Source: Pseudopedobacter beijingensis
GTDB taxonomy: Bacteria > Bacteroidota > Bacteroidia > Sphingobacteriales > Sphingobacteriaceae
DNA: 64,000 bases
Assembly: GCF_042678145.1 (NCBI RefSeq)
Contig: NZ_JBHUDG010000003.1
Coordinates: 558,001 to 622,000, forward strand
Reading direction: 5' to 3'
The notes beneath the pieces are model-generated. The model searched no databases. It saw only the letters and a list, made by a program, of their open reading frames with translations, and had not been told where the DNA came from. A program made the translations under genes and the position numbers. Below, one piece after another: positions 18,100 to 26,568 of this stretch (position 1 is the stretch's first letter; each line of letters begins with the position of its first letter).

Positions 18100-19431
18100 C
18101 TATTTTACCAATCTATCAATAGCCGCCGCAATTTTATCAAAATTAAATTGAGTTTGCAGTCCGTCCATCATAGATTTTACTTCCTTCAAATTCAGGTTAC
18201 CAATACTTCCTTCGTGTGTATGATTCACCTTTCTATCTGTTTCAAACTGACCGGCCTCAATATCCAATCCTACTTTTTTATAAGCTTCGCGGAAAGGCAG
18301 TCCTTCTAAAACCAAATTATTCACCACTTCTACGCTAAACAAGTAAGTGTATTTTTCATCATCTAAGATGTTTTCTTTGATCTTGATATTTTTCAACATC
18401 AGTTTCGCCATATCCAAACAACTCATTAAACTTTGGAAAGCAGGGAAAATATTTTCCTTTAACAACTGCATATCTCTATGATAGCCCGACGGCAAATTGG
18501 TTGTCAGCATAGAAATCGTATTTGGCAAAGCTTGTAACTGATTGCTTCTTCCTCTGATCAGCTCCCAAACATCCGGGTTTTTCTTATGTGGCATAATACT
18601 AGAACCAGTAGTCAACTCATCAGGAAAACTAACAAAACCAAAATTTTGATTCATGAATAAACAAGCATCCATCGCCATTCTATTGAGCGTTGCCGCGATA
18701 GAAGACATTGCCTGCGCCAAAATTCTTTCTGTTTTACCACGTCCCATTTGCGCATAAACCACGTTATAGTTTAAACATTCGAAACCTAATAAATCTGTAG
18801 TCATTTGACGGTTTAATGGAAACGATGAGCCGTAACCTGCTGCAGAACCCAAAGGATTCTTATTAGTCACTTTAAATGCGCCTAACATCATTTCCAAGTC
18901 ATCAATAAGACTTTCTGCATAAGCGCCAAACCATAAGCCAAATGACGAAGGCATAGCAATTTGCAAATGCGTATATCCTGGTAGTAACTTGTCTTTATGT
19001 GTTTCTGACAGTTCTATCAGAAGATCAAAAAGCTCTCTGGAAGATTTGACCAATTCTTCGATCTGATGTCTAAAAAACAGCTTTAAATCCACTAAAACCT
19101 GATCGTTTCTAGAACGTCCACTATGTATTTTCTTTCCTGCATCTCCAACACGCTGCGTTAATAATAGCTCAACCTGAGAGTGTACATCTTCTACTCCTTC
19201 TTCTATAACGAATTTTCCATCGGCAATTTCCTGATAGATATTTTTCAGTTCCTTTTGAACCAAAGCTAAATCTGCATCTTCTAAAAGTCCAATGCTATTT
19301 AACATTTTGGTATGCGCCAATGATCCTAAAACATCAAAAGCAGCCAAAAACAGATCCATTTCTCTGTCCTGACCAACCGTGAATACTTCTACCTGATTAT
19401 TTACTGATGTGTTTTTTTGCCACAACTTCAT
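18100..19431 (-). CDS. argH: argininosuccinate lyase
   Basis: Last step of arginine synthesis: splits argininosuccinate to arginine and fumarate. The 443-residue protein carries the fumarase/aspartase superfamily signature GSSIMPHKKNPD, with the catalytic Ser in that loop, and HSRSRND-type HSGRSRNDQ near residue 107. Length is slightly below the 455-460 of proteobacterial ArgH. It follows argE with an 83-base AT-rich gap. Confidence 0.95.
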   Translation of the reverse strand: MKLWQKNTSVNNQVEVFTVGQDREMDLFLAAFDVLGSLAHTKMLNSIGLLEDADLALVQKELKNIYQEIADGKFVIEEGVEDVHSQVELLLTQRVGDAGKKIHSGRSRNDQVLVDLKLFFRHQIEELVKSSRELFDLLIELSETHKDKLLPGYTHLQIAMPSSFGLWFGAYAESLIDDLEMMLGAFKVTNKNPLGSAAGYGSSFPLNRQMTTDLLGFECLNYNVVYAQMGRGKTERILAQAMSSIAATLNRMAMDACLFMNQNFGFVSFPDELTTGSSIMPHKKNPDVWELIRGRSNQLQALPNTISMLTTNLPSGYHRDMQLLKENIFPAFQSLMSCLDMAKLMLKNIKIKENILDDEKYTYLFSVEVVNNLVLEGLPFREAYKKVGLDIEAGQFETDRKVNHTHEGSIGNLNLKEVKSMMDGLQTQFNFDKIAAAIDRLVK

Positions 19432-19514
19432 TTTCTAATTATTAATTTTTAATGTTAAATTTTTAATTACATACCAATCGGTATCATTAAAAATCAAGAA
19501 TTAATCATTCAACA

Positions 19515-20579
19515 CTAATTAATTCCTTCCAATAATTTGATATACATCTCAATTCCCTCTCTGATTTCATCAACATAGATAAATTCATCTGCTGTATGTG
19601 ATCTGGCGGAATCTCCAGGTCCACATTTTAAAGATGGAATATTTAATAATGACTGATCTGATGTGGTGGGCGAACCATAAGTATTTCTGCCTAAAGAAAT
19701 TCCGTATTTCACTATAGGATGGTCCATCGGGATTGATGATGGCTTTAATCGGATAGATCTTGGAACCACCTCGCATTCCACATGTTGATTAATAACCTCC
19801 AACACCTCTTCATTTGTATAGCAATCCGTTACACGTACATCGACTACAAAAGAGCACAAATCCGGCACTACATTATGTTGATGGGTTCCTGTACTGATTA
19901 CTGTTACCGACATTTTTATCGGACCTAAAGTAGGAGAAACCTTTTCGAACTGATAATCTTTAAACCAATGTATATCGTTTAATGCCTTATAAATCGCATT
20001 ATCACCTTCGTCTCTTGCGGCATGACCTGCTTTTCCTTTGGCATGACAATCCAGTACCATTAAGCCTTTTTCGGCAACCGCTAAATGCATTTGGGTTGGC
20101 TCACCTACGATAGCAAAATTGCATTCTCCTAAATCGGGAATGATAGATTCTAACCCACCTTTTCCCGAGTTTTCCTCTTCTGCAGTGGCAGCCAATACAA
20201 AATTATATTTCAGATCCTGTCTATCGTAAAAATGTCTGAAAGTCGCAATTAAAGAAACCAGACATCCGCCTGCGTCATTGCTACCCAATCCAAATAACTT
20301 TCCGTCTGAAACTTCTGGACTAAATGGATCTTTTGTATATCCCTTATTCGGTTTTACGGTATCGTGATGAGAATTCAATAAAATAGTTGGTTTTTGAGAA
20401 TCAAAATATTTATTAAACACCCATAAATTATTTCCTTTTCGGTGAGGAGTAATTCCTCTTTCGATTAAAAAAGCCTGAATCAAATCAGCCGTTTTATCTT
20501 CTTCTTTGCTAAAGGAAGGTATTGCAATCATCTGTTTCAACAGCTGAAATGCATCTTCGAACAAATTATCTACAGACAT
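19515..20579 (-). CDS. argE: M20-family N-acyl-ornithine/citrulline deacylase
   Basis: Zinc-dependent hydrolase expected to remove the succinyl or acetyl group in arginine synthesis. In the Bacteroidota route the substrate is probably N-acylcitrulline, because carbamoylation happens on N-acylornithine. The 354-residue sequence shows the M20 motifs NSHHDTVKP (metal His-x-Asp), TAEEENSGKGG (catalytic Glu pair) and GEPTQ, with a dimerisation domain in the middle. It lies seven bases after proC. The symbol reflects pathway role; the family is broad. Confidence 0.85.
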   Translation of the reverse strand: MSVDNLFEDAFQLLKQMIAIPSFSKEEDKTADLIQAFLIERGITPHRKGNNLWVFNKYFDSQKPTILLNSHHDTVKPNKGYTKDPFSPEVSDGKLFGLGSNDAGGCLVSLIATFRHFYDRQDLKYNFVLAATAEEENSGKGGLESIIPDLGECNFAIVGEPTQMHLAVAEKGLMVLDCHAKGKAGHAARDEGDNAIYKALNDIHWFKDYQFEKVSPTLGPIKMSVTVISTGTHQHNVVPDLCSFVVDVRVTDCYTNEEVLEVINQHVECEVVPRSIRLKPSSIPMDHPIVKYGISLGRNTYGSPTTSDQSLLNIPSLKCGPGDSARSHTADEFIYVDEIREGIEMYIKLLEGIN

Positions 20580-20585
20580 TTCTAA

Positions 20586-21401
20586 TTATTTTTCTTGATT
20601 TAATAAATTACCTGCTTTCTGTCCTGCCAAAGTAATTCCTTTAATTAATGCCGAACTAAAGCCATTATGCTCCATTTCGTTAAGCCCTGCAATAGTGCAG
20701 CCTTTGGGTGAAGTTACTTTATCGATCTGCACTTCTGGATGCGATTCTAACTGAATTAATAAATCTGCCGCTCCTTTTACAGTTTGCGAAGCCATTTCTA
20801 ATGCCTCATGCGCATGGAACCCCATCTGCACTCCTGCCTCTGTCGCTGCTCTTATTGTTCTTAAAAAGAAAGCAATTCCGCTGGAACAAAGAGCGGTTGC
20901 TGCAGGCATTAAATCTTCTTTAATCACCATAGCAACACCAACTGTGCTAAATATATTTTTAACCAACTCTATATTTTCCTCACTCGCTTGGTCTCCTGCA
21001 ATACAAGTCATAGATTGATTTATCGCTATCGCTGTATTTGGCATTACGCGAATCACTTCTATATTTTTATTGAGCCTTTTTTTGATATCAGCAGAACTTA
21101 CACCGCTTATAATAGAAATTATCAAGTGTCGGGACTCGTCTATTTCCGATTTGATCTGATCTAAAACCTCATTCAGTTGCTGAGGTAATATGCCTAAGAT
21201 AATAATATCTGCCTCTTTAGTTGCTGCAATATTATCGTTACGAACTTTAAATCCTTGCGCTTTGTAGCTTTCTAAAGCTGCTAAATTTCTTCTGGTTAAA
21301 GTAATAGAAGAAGCTTCATACATTCCTGATTTAGATAAACCAAGGGCAATGTAGGCTCCCATATTTCCTGTTCCTAAAATGGCTATTGAGTTTTTTGACA
21401 T
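20586..21401 (-). CDS. proC: pyrroline-5-carboxylate reductase
   Basis: Reduces pyrroline-5-carboxylate to proline with NAD(P)H. The 271-residue protein starts with the Rossmann motif ILGTGNMGAY, and its C-terminal dimer domain has ATALCSSGIAFF and VTSPKGCTIAGL, both diagnostic of ProC. Co-location with arg genes fits the shared glutamate-derived precursors and is usual in Bacteroidota arginine operons. It sits 36 bases downstream of argB. Confidence 0.95.
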   Translation of the reverse strand: MSKNSIAILGTGNMGAYIALGLSKSGMYEASSITLTRRNLAALESYKAQGFKVRNDNIAATKEADIIILGILPQQLNEVLDQIKSEIDESRHLIISIISGVSSADIKKRLNKNIEVIRVMPNTAIAINQSMTCIAGDQASEENIELVKNIFSTVGVAMVIKEDLMPAATALCSSGIAFFLRTIRAATEAGVQMGFHAHEALEMASQTVKGAADLLIQLESHPEVQIDKVTSPKGCTIAGLNEMEHNGFSSALIKGITLAGQKAGNLLNQEK

Positions 21402-21437
21402 GCTCTAAATGTTGCTTATATTAACTTTTCTCCACGT

Positions 21438-22235
21438 TTAGTTAAGTGATAAACAGGTTCCAAAATTATCACCTTGATGAATATCTGATAATTTTGCGGC
21501 ATTTCCTATATATACTTCTTTAACTCCTTTCGAAATTGCATCAAAAGCATTTTGAAGCTTCGGCAACATCCCATCAGCAATAATCCCTTCTTTAGTTAGC
21601 TCTTCAAAAAAGCTAGGATTTATATTTTGGATGACTGAATTATCATTATTAACATCTTTTAATACTCCGTTTTTTTCGAAACAATAAATCAGTTTAGTTT
21701 CATATATAGAGGAAAGACCCACAGCCAATGCCGATGCTATAGTATCTGCATTAGTATTTAGCAATTGACCATGCCCATTATGCGTTAAAGCTGAAAAAAC
21801 CGGAATCAACCCGCTTTCGATGAGCTTACTCAAAATTTCCTGATTTACAGAATCTTCTTTTAAATCACCAACGAATCCAAAATCCACTTCTTTAACCGGG
21901 CGTTTTACCGCTTTAATAGCATTAGCATCGGCTCCTGTCATCCCAATAGCATTAACTCCATTAGCCTGTAATCTGGCAACAATATTTTTATTTACCAAAC
22001 CTCCATAAACCATGGTTACTACATTCAGCATTTCTCCATCTGTTATCCGTCTTCCGTTTACCATTTGGGTTTCTATGCCTAATTGAGCAGCCATTTGTGT
22101 GGCTATTTTCCCTCCGCCATGTATGAGTATCTTTCCTCCCTCCAACTGCGCAAAATCATGAAGAAACAATGCTAATTGATTAGGATTGTCTATTACATTA
22201 CCTCCTATTTTTATCACCCATAGTGCTTTTTTCAT
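21438..22235 (-). CDS. argB: acetylglutamate kinase (N-acylglutamate kinase)
   Basis: Phosphorylates N-acylglutamate, the second step of arginine synthesis. A 265-residue amino-acid-kinase-fold protein with VIKIGGNVID at the N-terminus (ATP-phosphate Lys), ILIHGGGKIA (acyl-glutamate loop) and a C-terminal DGMLPKLQNA segment. In this lineage the natural substrate may be N-succinylglutamate, matching the argF' type. It starts one base after the argF' stop, so coupling is likely. I see no N-terminal helix of the Arg-inhibited hexameric class, so feedback control may lie elsewhere. Confidence 0.93.
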   Translation of the reverse strand: MKKALWVIKIGGNVIDNPNQLALFLHDFAQLEGGKILIHGGGKIATQMAAQLGIETQMVNGRRITDGEMLNVVTMVYGGLVNKNIVARLQANGVNAIGMTGADANAIKAVKRPVKEVDFGFVGDLKEDSVNQEILSKLIESGLIPVFSALTHNGHGQLLNTNADTIASALAVGLSSIYETKLIYCFEKNGVLKDVNNDNSVIQNINPSFFEELTKEGIIADGMLPKLQNAFDAISKGVKEVYIGNAAKLSDIHQGDNFGTCLSLN

Positions 22236-22236
22236 C

Positions 22237-23184
22237 CTACAAGCCCTCCAACATTTGTTTTAAAACAGCCTGAGCTGCCCAAACTCTGTTATTTGCCTGA
22301 TTAAGGACCAAAGAGTTCGATCCGTCCAAAATTTCATGAGAAAGTTCTAAGCCCCTTCTTACCGGCAAACAATGCATTACACCTGCATTATTGGTCAATT
22401 TCAATTTTTCGTCCGTTAACATCCAGCCATCACCATCAGTCAATATTTTTCCGTAATCATTATAAGAAGACCAGTTTTTCACGTAAACAAAATCAGCCCC
22501 AGCTAAAGCTTCGTCCTGATTATTAGTTACAATGGCATTTCCTACAAATTCTGGTGCCAGATCATATCCTTCAGGATGGGTAATCACAAAATCGTAATCG
22601 GCTTTATTCATCCATTCTGCAAATGAGTTAGCTACAGCTTGCGGCAATGGTTTTACGTGAGGTGCCCAAGTTAAAACTACTCTTGGCTTTGTAGTTTGTT
22701 TTAATTCTTCTATGGTGATTAAATCTGCTAAACTTTGCAACGGGTGTCTGGTTGCTGATTCTAAACTTACAATTGGGCAACCCGCAAACTGAACAAATTT
22801 GTTAAAAATCAGTTCCGAATAATCTTCTTCTCTGTCTTTTAATCCCGGAAAAGAACGGATGCCTATGATATCACAATATTCGCCCATTACACCTGCTGCT
22901 TCGCGGATATGCTCTACGGTTGTGCCGTTCATAATCACGCCATCTCTGGTTTCCAAAGCCCAACCTTCCTTATCCATATTCATCACCATCACTTGCATTC
23001 CCAAATTCATGGCTGCTTTTTGCGTACTTAAACGCGTCCTTAAACTTGGGTTTAAGAAAATTAAACCTATTGTTTTATGTTTTCCTAGATTTTCGAATGC
23101 AAATGGAGATGCCTTAAGCTGGATAGCTTCTGATACCAGTTGATTTACATCATTAACATCGTGTACAGAAGAGAATAGTTTCAT
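22237..23184 (-). CDS. argF': N-succinylornithine (N-acylornithine) carbamoyltransferase
   Basis: Carbamoylates N-acyl-L-ornithine, the Bacteroidota variant of the ornithine carbamoyltransferase step. The 315-residue protein has the carbamoyl-phosphate site FLNPSLRTRLST, ATRHPLQSLAD, and the ornithine-side loop MHCLPVRRG. At position 90, which distinguishes the acetyl- (Glu) and succinyl- (Pro) specific enzymes, it has Val (motif NGTTVEH). ATG 23184 gives the family N-terminus MKLFSSVHD; an upstream in-frame TTG at 23214 is rejected. argB follows one base later. Confidence 0.92.
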   Translation of the reverse strand: MKLFSSVHDVNDVNQLVSEAIQLKASPFAFENLGKHKTIGLIFLNPSLRTRLSTQKAAMNLGMQVMVMNMDKEGWALETRDGVIMNGTTVEHIREAAGVMGEYCDIIGIRSFPGLKDREEDYSELIFNKFVQFAGCPIVSLESATRHPLQSLADLITIEELKQTTKPRVVLTWAPHVKPLPQAVANSFAEWMNKADYDFVITHPEGYDLAPEFVGNAIVTNNQDEALAGADFVYVKNWSSYNDYGKILTDGDGWMLTDEKLKLTNNAGVMHCLPVRRGLELSHEILDGSNSLVLNQANNRVWAAQAVLKQMLEGL

Positions 23185-23222
23185 TTTTTTAGTATTAGAG
23201 ATTTTGAGCCTCAAAAGCTCTC

Positions 23223-23561
23223 TTAATATTTATCTATTTTAAGACATGCCAGATCTATATTATCCAAGAACTCTTTTATTAAAATCGATTCCTTATTAAA
23301 AAAAACGGCAATATTATTTGTAGTCATATTGCCGAACCTTAACCAGATAATTTTAGGAGGATGTCCCTTTAAATTTGTAATTTCATAAAAATCCGCGTCA
23401 AAGGTTACAATAGTATAACCATTAGACTTGGCATATTCCCAAATTTGCATATCCGAAAAGTTTTCAAGTTCAAGCTCTCTTACTTGTCTTGCTTTGGGAT
23501 ATAGTTCTGAAATTCTACGAATGACCCTAAAAGATATGTTTTGATCGAAAAGCAGCTTCAC
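23223..23561 (-). CDS. DUF5615 PIN-like protein (putative toxin)
   Basis: A 112-residue protein starting KLLFDQNISFRV, with the acidic residue of the PIN-like active site at D6, further acidic residues in VTFDADF, and a central WLRFGN motif. This is the DUF5615 pattern of PIN-like nucleases paired with DUF433 partners. It overlaps the DUF433 gene by one base. The pair interrupts argD and argF' in the arginine operon. Nuclease activity is a family expectation, not shown. Confidence 0.8.
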   Translation of the reverse strand: MKLLFDQNISFRVIRRISELYPKARQVRELELENFSDMQIWEYAKSNGYTIVTFDADFYEITNLKGHPPKIIWLRFGNMTTNNIAVFFNKESILIKEFLDNIDLACLKIDKY

Positions 23562-23782
23562 TAGGCTACGCGTATTTTGTGTTCACGATTTGCTGCATAA
23601 GCCAAACATGCCTGTATATGAGTCTGCGATAGTTCTGGAAAATCTTCTATAATTTCTTCCGTGGTCATCCCGTTTGCTAACCAGTTCAACACATCATATA
23701 CTGAAATCCGGGTTCCATAAATACAGGGTTTTCCAAACCTTTTTTGCGAATCTATAACTATGTAATCTTTATAATTTATCAT
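23561..23782 (-). CDS. DUF433 protein (putative antitoxin)
   Basis: A 73-residue helical protein with the DUF433 core GKPCIYGTRISVYDVL, then GMTTEEIIEDFPELSQTHI, a winged-helix-like DNA-binding domain found in antitoxins. It lies directly upstream of the DUF5615 gene with overlapping stop and start. It would normally neutralise its partner and repress its own promoter, but here it may be read from the arginine operon promoter as well. Confidence 0.8.
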   Translation of the reverse strand: MINYKDYIVIDSQKRFGKPCIYGTRISVYDVLNWLANGMTTEEIIEDFPELSQTHIQACLAYAANREHKIRVA

Positions 23783-23831
23783 GACCTGTAATTATAAAAT
23801 AAGCTTTTACACAAATATAAGGATTCTATGC

Positions 23832-24962
23832 TTAATCAATTACTTTCTTCAATGCTGTTAAGAACCTGTCGGCATGTTCTTTTGTTAAATTAAGCGCTGG
23901 CAATAGTCTAATTACATTCGGTTTTGCTTCGCCGGTAAAAATATGCTCATCAAAAAGCAATTGCTTTTTTGCCTGACTTAATTCTTCCGGTAATTCAATT
24001 CCAATCATCAAACCTAAACCACGAACTTCTTTAATTTTGTCAATCTTCTTTAACTCAGAAATCAGGTAATTCCCTATTTCTTCTGCATTTTTTATCAATT
24101 GATCTTTTTCAATAACTTCCAAAACTGCCAGAGCCGCTGCACAAGCTAAATGATTTCCTCCAAAAGTTGTTCCCAGCATACCATGCCAAGGCTTTAATTT
24201 AGGAGAGATAATGATTCCTCCGATAGGAAAACCATTTCCCATTCCTTTTGCCATGGTATAGATATCCGCATCTATTCCTGCATAATCATGAGAGAAGAAT
24301 TTACCACTTCTTCCGTAACCACATTGTACAGCGTCGGCAATGTAATATGCTCCATACTCATCACATAATGAACGAATAGCTTTCAAAAACTCAACATCAG
24401 CAACTCTTATTCCTCCTACTCCTTGAATCCCTTCAATCACAACCGAAGAAATTTCATTTCCAAAATCAGCGAACGCTTGCTTTAAAGCCGCGATATCATT
24501 ATGAGGTAAGAAAACTACATTATCTGTTTCGTTAACTGGCGCTACAATTTTTGGATTGTCCGTCGCAGAAACAGCTAAAGAAGTTCTTCCGTGAAATGCT
24601 TTAGAAAAAGCGATAATTTTCTTTCTTCCGTTAGCAAATGAAGCCAATTTAAAAGCATTTTCATTCGCCTCTGCCCCAGAGTTACACAAGAAAAGCTGAT
24701 AATCTTCTTTTCCAGAAACCTGTCCTAATTTCTCTGCCAATTGCTCTTGCAAAGGAATTCTAATCGAGTTTGAATAAAAACCTATTTTATTCAATTGCTC
24801 TGTGACCCTCGATACATAATGAGGATGTGTATGTCCGATAGATATTACAGCGTGACCACCGTATAAATCTAAATATTCCTGACCATTATTGTCCCAAACA
24901 AGGCTTCCCTGACCTTTTACGATTTCAATATCATTTATTGGGTAAACGTCGAATAACTTCAT
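23832..24962 (-). CDS. argD: acetylornithine/succinylornithine aminotransferase
   Basis: PLP class III aminotransferase that converts N-acylglutamate semialdehyde to N-acylornithine. The 376-residue protein has YLDLYGGHAVISIGH, CNSGAEANENAFKLA, a pyridine Asp region (IADAVQCGYGRSGK) and the PLP lysine in YTMAKGMGNGFPIGG. The 33-base gap to the four-helix-bundle gene is filled with inverted-repeat sequence. Confidence 0.93.
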   Translation of the reverse strand: MKLFDVYPINDIEIVKGQGSLVWDNNGQEYLDLYGGHAVISIGHTHPHYVSRVTEQLNKIGFYSNSIRIPLQEQLAEKLGQVSGKEDYQLFLCNSGAEANENAFKLASFANGRKKIIAFSKAFHGRTSLAVSATDNPKIVAPVNETDNVVFLPHNDIAALKQAFADFGNEISSVVIEGIQGVGGIRVADVEFLKAIRSLCDEYGAYYIADAVQCGYGRSGKFFSHDYAGIDADIYTMAKGMGNGFPIGGIIISPKLKPWHGMLGTTFGGNHLACAAALAVLEVIEKDQLIKNAEEIGNYLISELKKIDKIKEVRGLGLMIGIELPEELSQAKKQLLFDEHIFTGEAKPNVIRLLPALNLTKEHADRFLTALKKVID

Positions 24963-24971
24963 AATTTTCTT

Positions 24972-25006
24972 AGCGAAAAGCTAAAGGCTTAATGCTTAAA
25001 GCTTCC
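24972..25006. repeat. left arm of inverted repeats bracketing the four-helix-bundle gene
   Basis: A 35-base GCTTTA-rich arm that is an imperfect inverted copy of the arm at 25381-25415. It covers the stop of the four-helix-bundle gene. Its core GGCTTAATGCTTAAAGCT matches 16 of 18 bases of a segment inside argC. Confidence 0.7.
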
Positions 25007-25355
25007 TTATTGATTTTATAAGATTAATTAGTTTAGATTTGATAGTGTTAATCTTTTGATTTGCCTCATTGAATGTTTCTGAAGAAATATATTCTAAATC
25101 CTTAAGTAACAATAAGCAATATTCTACTTCCTGCGCAGAACCTAAAGCATTATCTAAAAAACTAGCAAAATCCTTATCTGTATTTCTTCCAGCCCCTTCC
25201 ACTATATTCATGGGCACAGAGTAAGCTGCTCTTTTTATTTGACTGGACAAATCATATTTTTCTGATGAAGGCATTGTAGGTAATATGACTTTGTATATAA
25301 AAAGGACATTTTCATGTGCTAATTGCCAAACGTCATATTTCTTAAAATCTCTCAT
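24996..25355 (-). CDS. four-helix-bundle protein (S23/23S rRNA intervening-sequence family)
   Basis: A 119-residue, almost entirely helical protein with the family hallmarks YDVWQLAHE near the start, SSQIKRAAYSVPMNIVEGAGR in the middle (only part quoted as a pattern: R-A-A-x-S-V-P-x-N-I-x-E-G), and ALGSAQEVEYCLLL. Relatives are encoded in 23S rRNA intervening sequences and are common as orphan genes in Bacteroidota. It has no place in arginine synthesis, yet splits argC from argD and is bracketed by inverted repeats. Its function is unknown. Confidence 0.88.
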   Translation of the reverse strand: MRDFKKYDVWQLAHENVLFIYKVILPTMPSSEKYDLSSQIKRAAYSVPMNIVEGAGRNTDKDFASFLDNALGSAQEVEYCLLLLKDLEYISSETFNEANQKINTIKSKLINLIKSIRKL

Positions 25356-25380
25356 AAAATATATTTATTCCACTCAGTAT

Positions 25381-25415
25381 CTAGCTTTCAGCCTTAAGCT
25401 TTACACTTTTAGCTA
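25381..25415. repeat. right arm of inverted repeats bracketing the four-helix-bundle gene
   Basis: A 35-base arm that, reverse-complemented, aligns with the left arm at 24972-25006 over nearly its whole length with a few substitutions and one gap. It includes the argC stop codon (25413-25415), so the last residues of ArgC may come from the element. Confidence 0.7.
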
Positions 25416-26447
25416 AAAACACGAGGCTTTCAACCTCAATCCTTCTTTCTCGTCAAAACCAAACATCAGGTTCATATTTTGAACTGCCTGACCAGAAGCT
25501 CCTTTCAACAAATTATCTGTAATGGACAACACCATCAACTTATTGCCATGTTTTTCCAAATGCAGAAGACATTTGTTTGTATTTACAACTTGCTTTAAAT
25601 CTATATTAGACTTACTTATATGTGTAAATGGAGCATCTGCATAAAAATCTTCGTAGATTTTTTCTGCTTGTTCCAATGTCAAATCTGTTTCTAAATAAAC
25701 AGAGGCCATAATGCCTCGGGCAAAATCTCCCCGGTAAGGAATAAAATTGACGGCTTTATCGAAATCCGGTTGTAACTGATGTAAGCTCTCTCCTATTTCA
25801 TTCAAATGCTGGTGTTCAAAAGCTTTATAAACCGAAAGATTGTTGTTTCTCCAACTGAAATGGCTCGTTGCTGTCGGCTTTTGTCCCGCTCCTGTTGATC
25901 CTGTTGTCGCAGCAATGTGCACTTCATTATTCAGTTTCCCAGCTTTTGCCAAAGGCAATAATGCCAATTGTATACAAGTAGCAAAACAACCCGGATTAGC
26001 GATATTATGAGCCTTCTTTATTGATTCTTTGTTCAGCTCCGGCAAACCGTACACAAAGGCCGAAGGCTTAACACTTAAAGCTGAAGGCTGATTTTCCTGT
26101 CCATTGCTTTCCGCTTTTGGCTTTTGGCTTTTAGCCTTTAAACGAAAGTCCTGAGATAAATCAATAATCTTTATGGCATCATTTATCGGATTAGCTTCCA
26201 GGAATTTTCTAGCATCACCATGACCAACGCAAAGGAACAAGACATCTATATCCTGCGAAATCGCATCGGTGAATCTTAAATCTGTATCCCCAAATAAATC
26301 AGTATGAACGTCTGAAATTAAATTTCCGGCATTACTGTTACTATGTACAAAAGCAATTTCTACTTTCGCATGGTTTACCAATATTCTTAAAAGTTCACCC
26401 CCGGTATATCCGGCACCTCCAATAATTCCAGCTTTAATTTTTTCCAT
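25413..26447 (-). CDS. argC: N-acetyl-gamma-glutamyl-phosphate reductase with an in-frame repeat insertion
   Basis: Third step of arginine synthesis: NADPH-dependent reduction of N-acylglutamyl phosphate. The 344-residue protein has the Rossmann start GIIGGAGYTGGELLRIL and the catalytic Cys in NPGCFATC near residue 155. Residues about 104-130 are a low-complexity Lys/Ser/Pro/Gln stretch (LKAKSQKPKAES and so on) that interrupts the conserved join between DLSQDFRL and FVYGLPELN. It is encoded by a palindromic repeat related to those around the neighbouring four-helix-bundle gene. The frame is kept, so the enzyme is probably active with a surface loop. Confidence 0.93.
   Translation of the reverse strand: MEKIKAGIIGGAGYTGGELLRILVNHAKVEIAFVHSNSNAGNLISDVHTDLFGDTDLRFTDAISQDIDVLFLCVGHGDARKFLEANPINDAIKIIDLSQDFRLKAKSQKPKAESNGQENQPSALSVKPSAFVYGLPELNKESIKKAHNIANPGCFATCIQLALLPLAKAGKLNNEVHIAATTGSTGAGQKPTATSHFSWRNNNLSVYKAFEHQHLNEIGESLHQLQPDFDKAVNFIPYRGDFARGIMASVYLETDLTLEQAEKIYEDFYADAPFTHISKSNIDLKQVVNTNKCLLHLEKHGNKLMVLSITDNLLKGASGQAVQNMNLMFGFDEKEGLRLKASCF
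26058..26138. repeat. 81-bp repeat-derived insertion inside argC
   Basis: Built of GGCTTAACACTTAAAGCT-like and CTTTTGGCTTTTGGCTTTT-like halves in rough inverted orientation. The first half matches the 24972 arm at 16 of 18 bases. It adds 27 codons without a frameshift or stop. Confidence 0.65.
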
Positions 26448-26521
26448 TTTTTTAGTTTGTTCGTTGATAGTTGTCCGTTGGTTAGAACTTACCGCCCTAA
26501 ACTACTATATATTTCTACGTC

Positions 26522-26568
26522 CAATGCCTCAAGCATTTTGCCCTGAAGGGATGCCTTTGGCACTTTTA
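26522..26568. repeat. palindrome-rich repeat in the argG-argC gap
   Basis: Short nested palindromes (CCCTGAAGGG, TGCCTTTGGCA and an AATGC...GCATT pair) fill the 118-base gap and reach the argG stop. The style is that of dispersed intergenic repeats in Bacteroidota, and it may fold in the operon mRNA. Confidence 0.45.
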
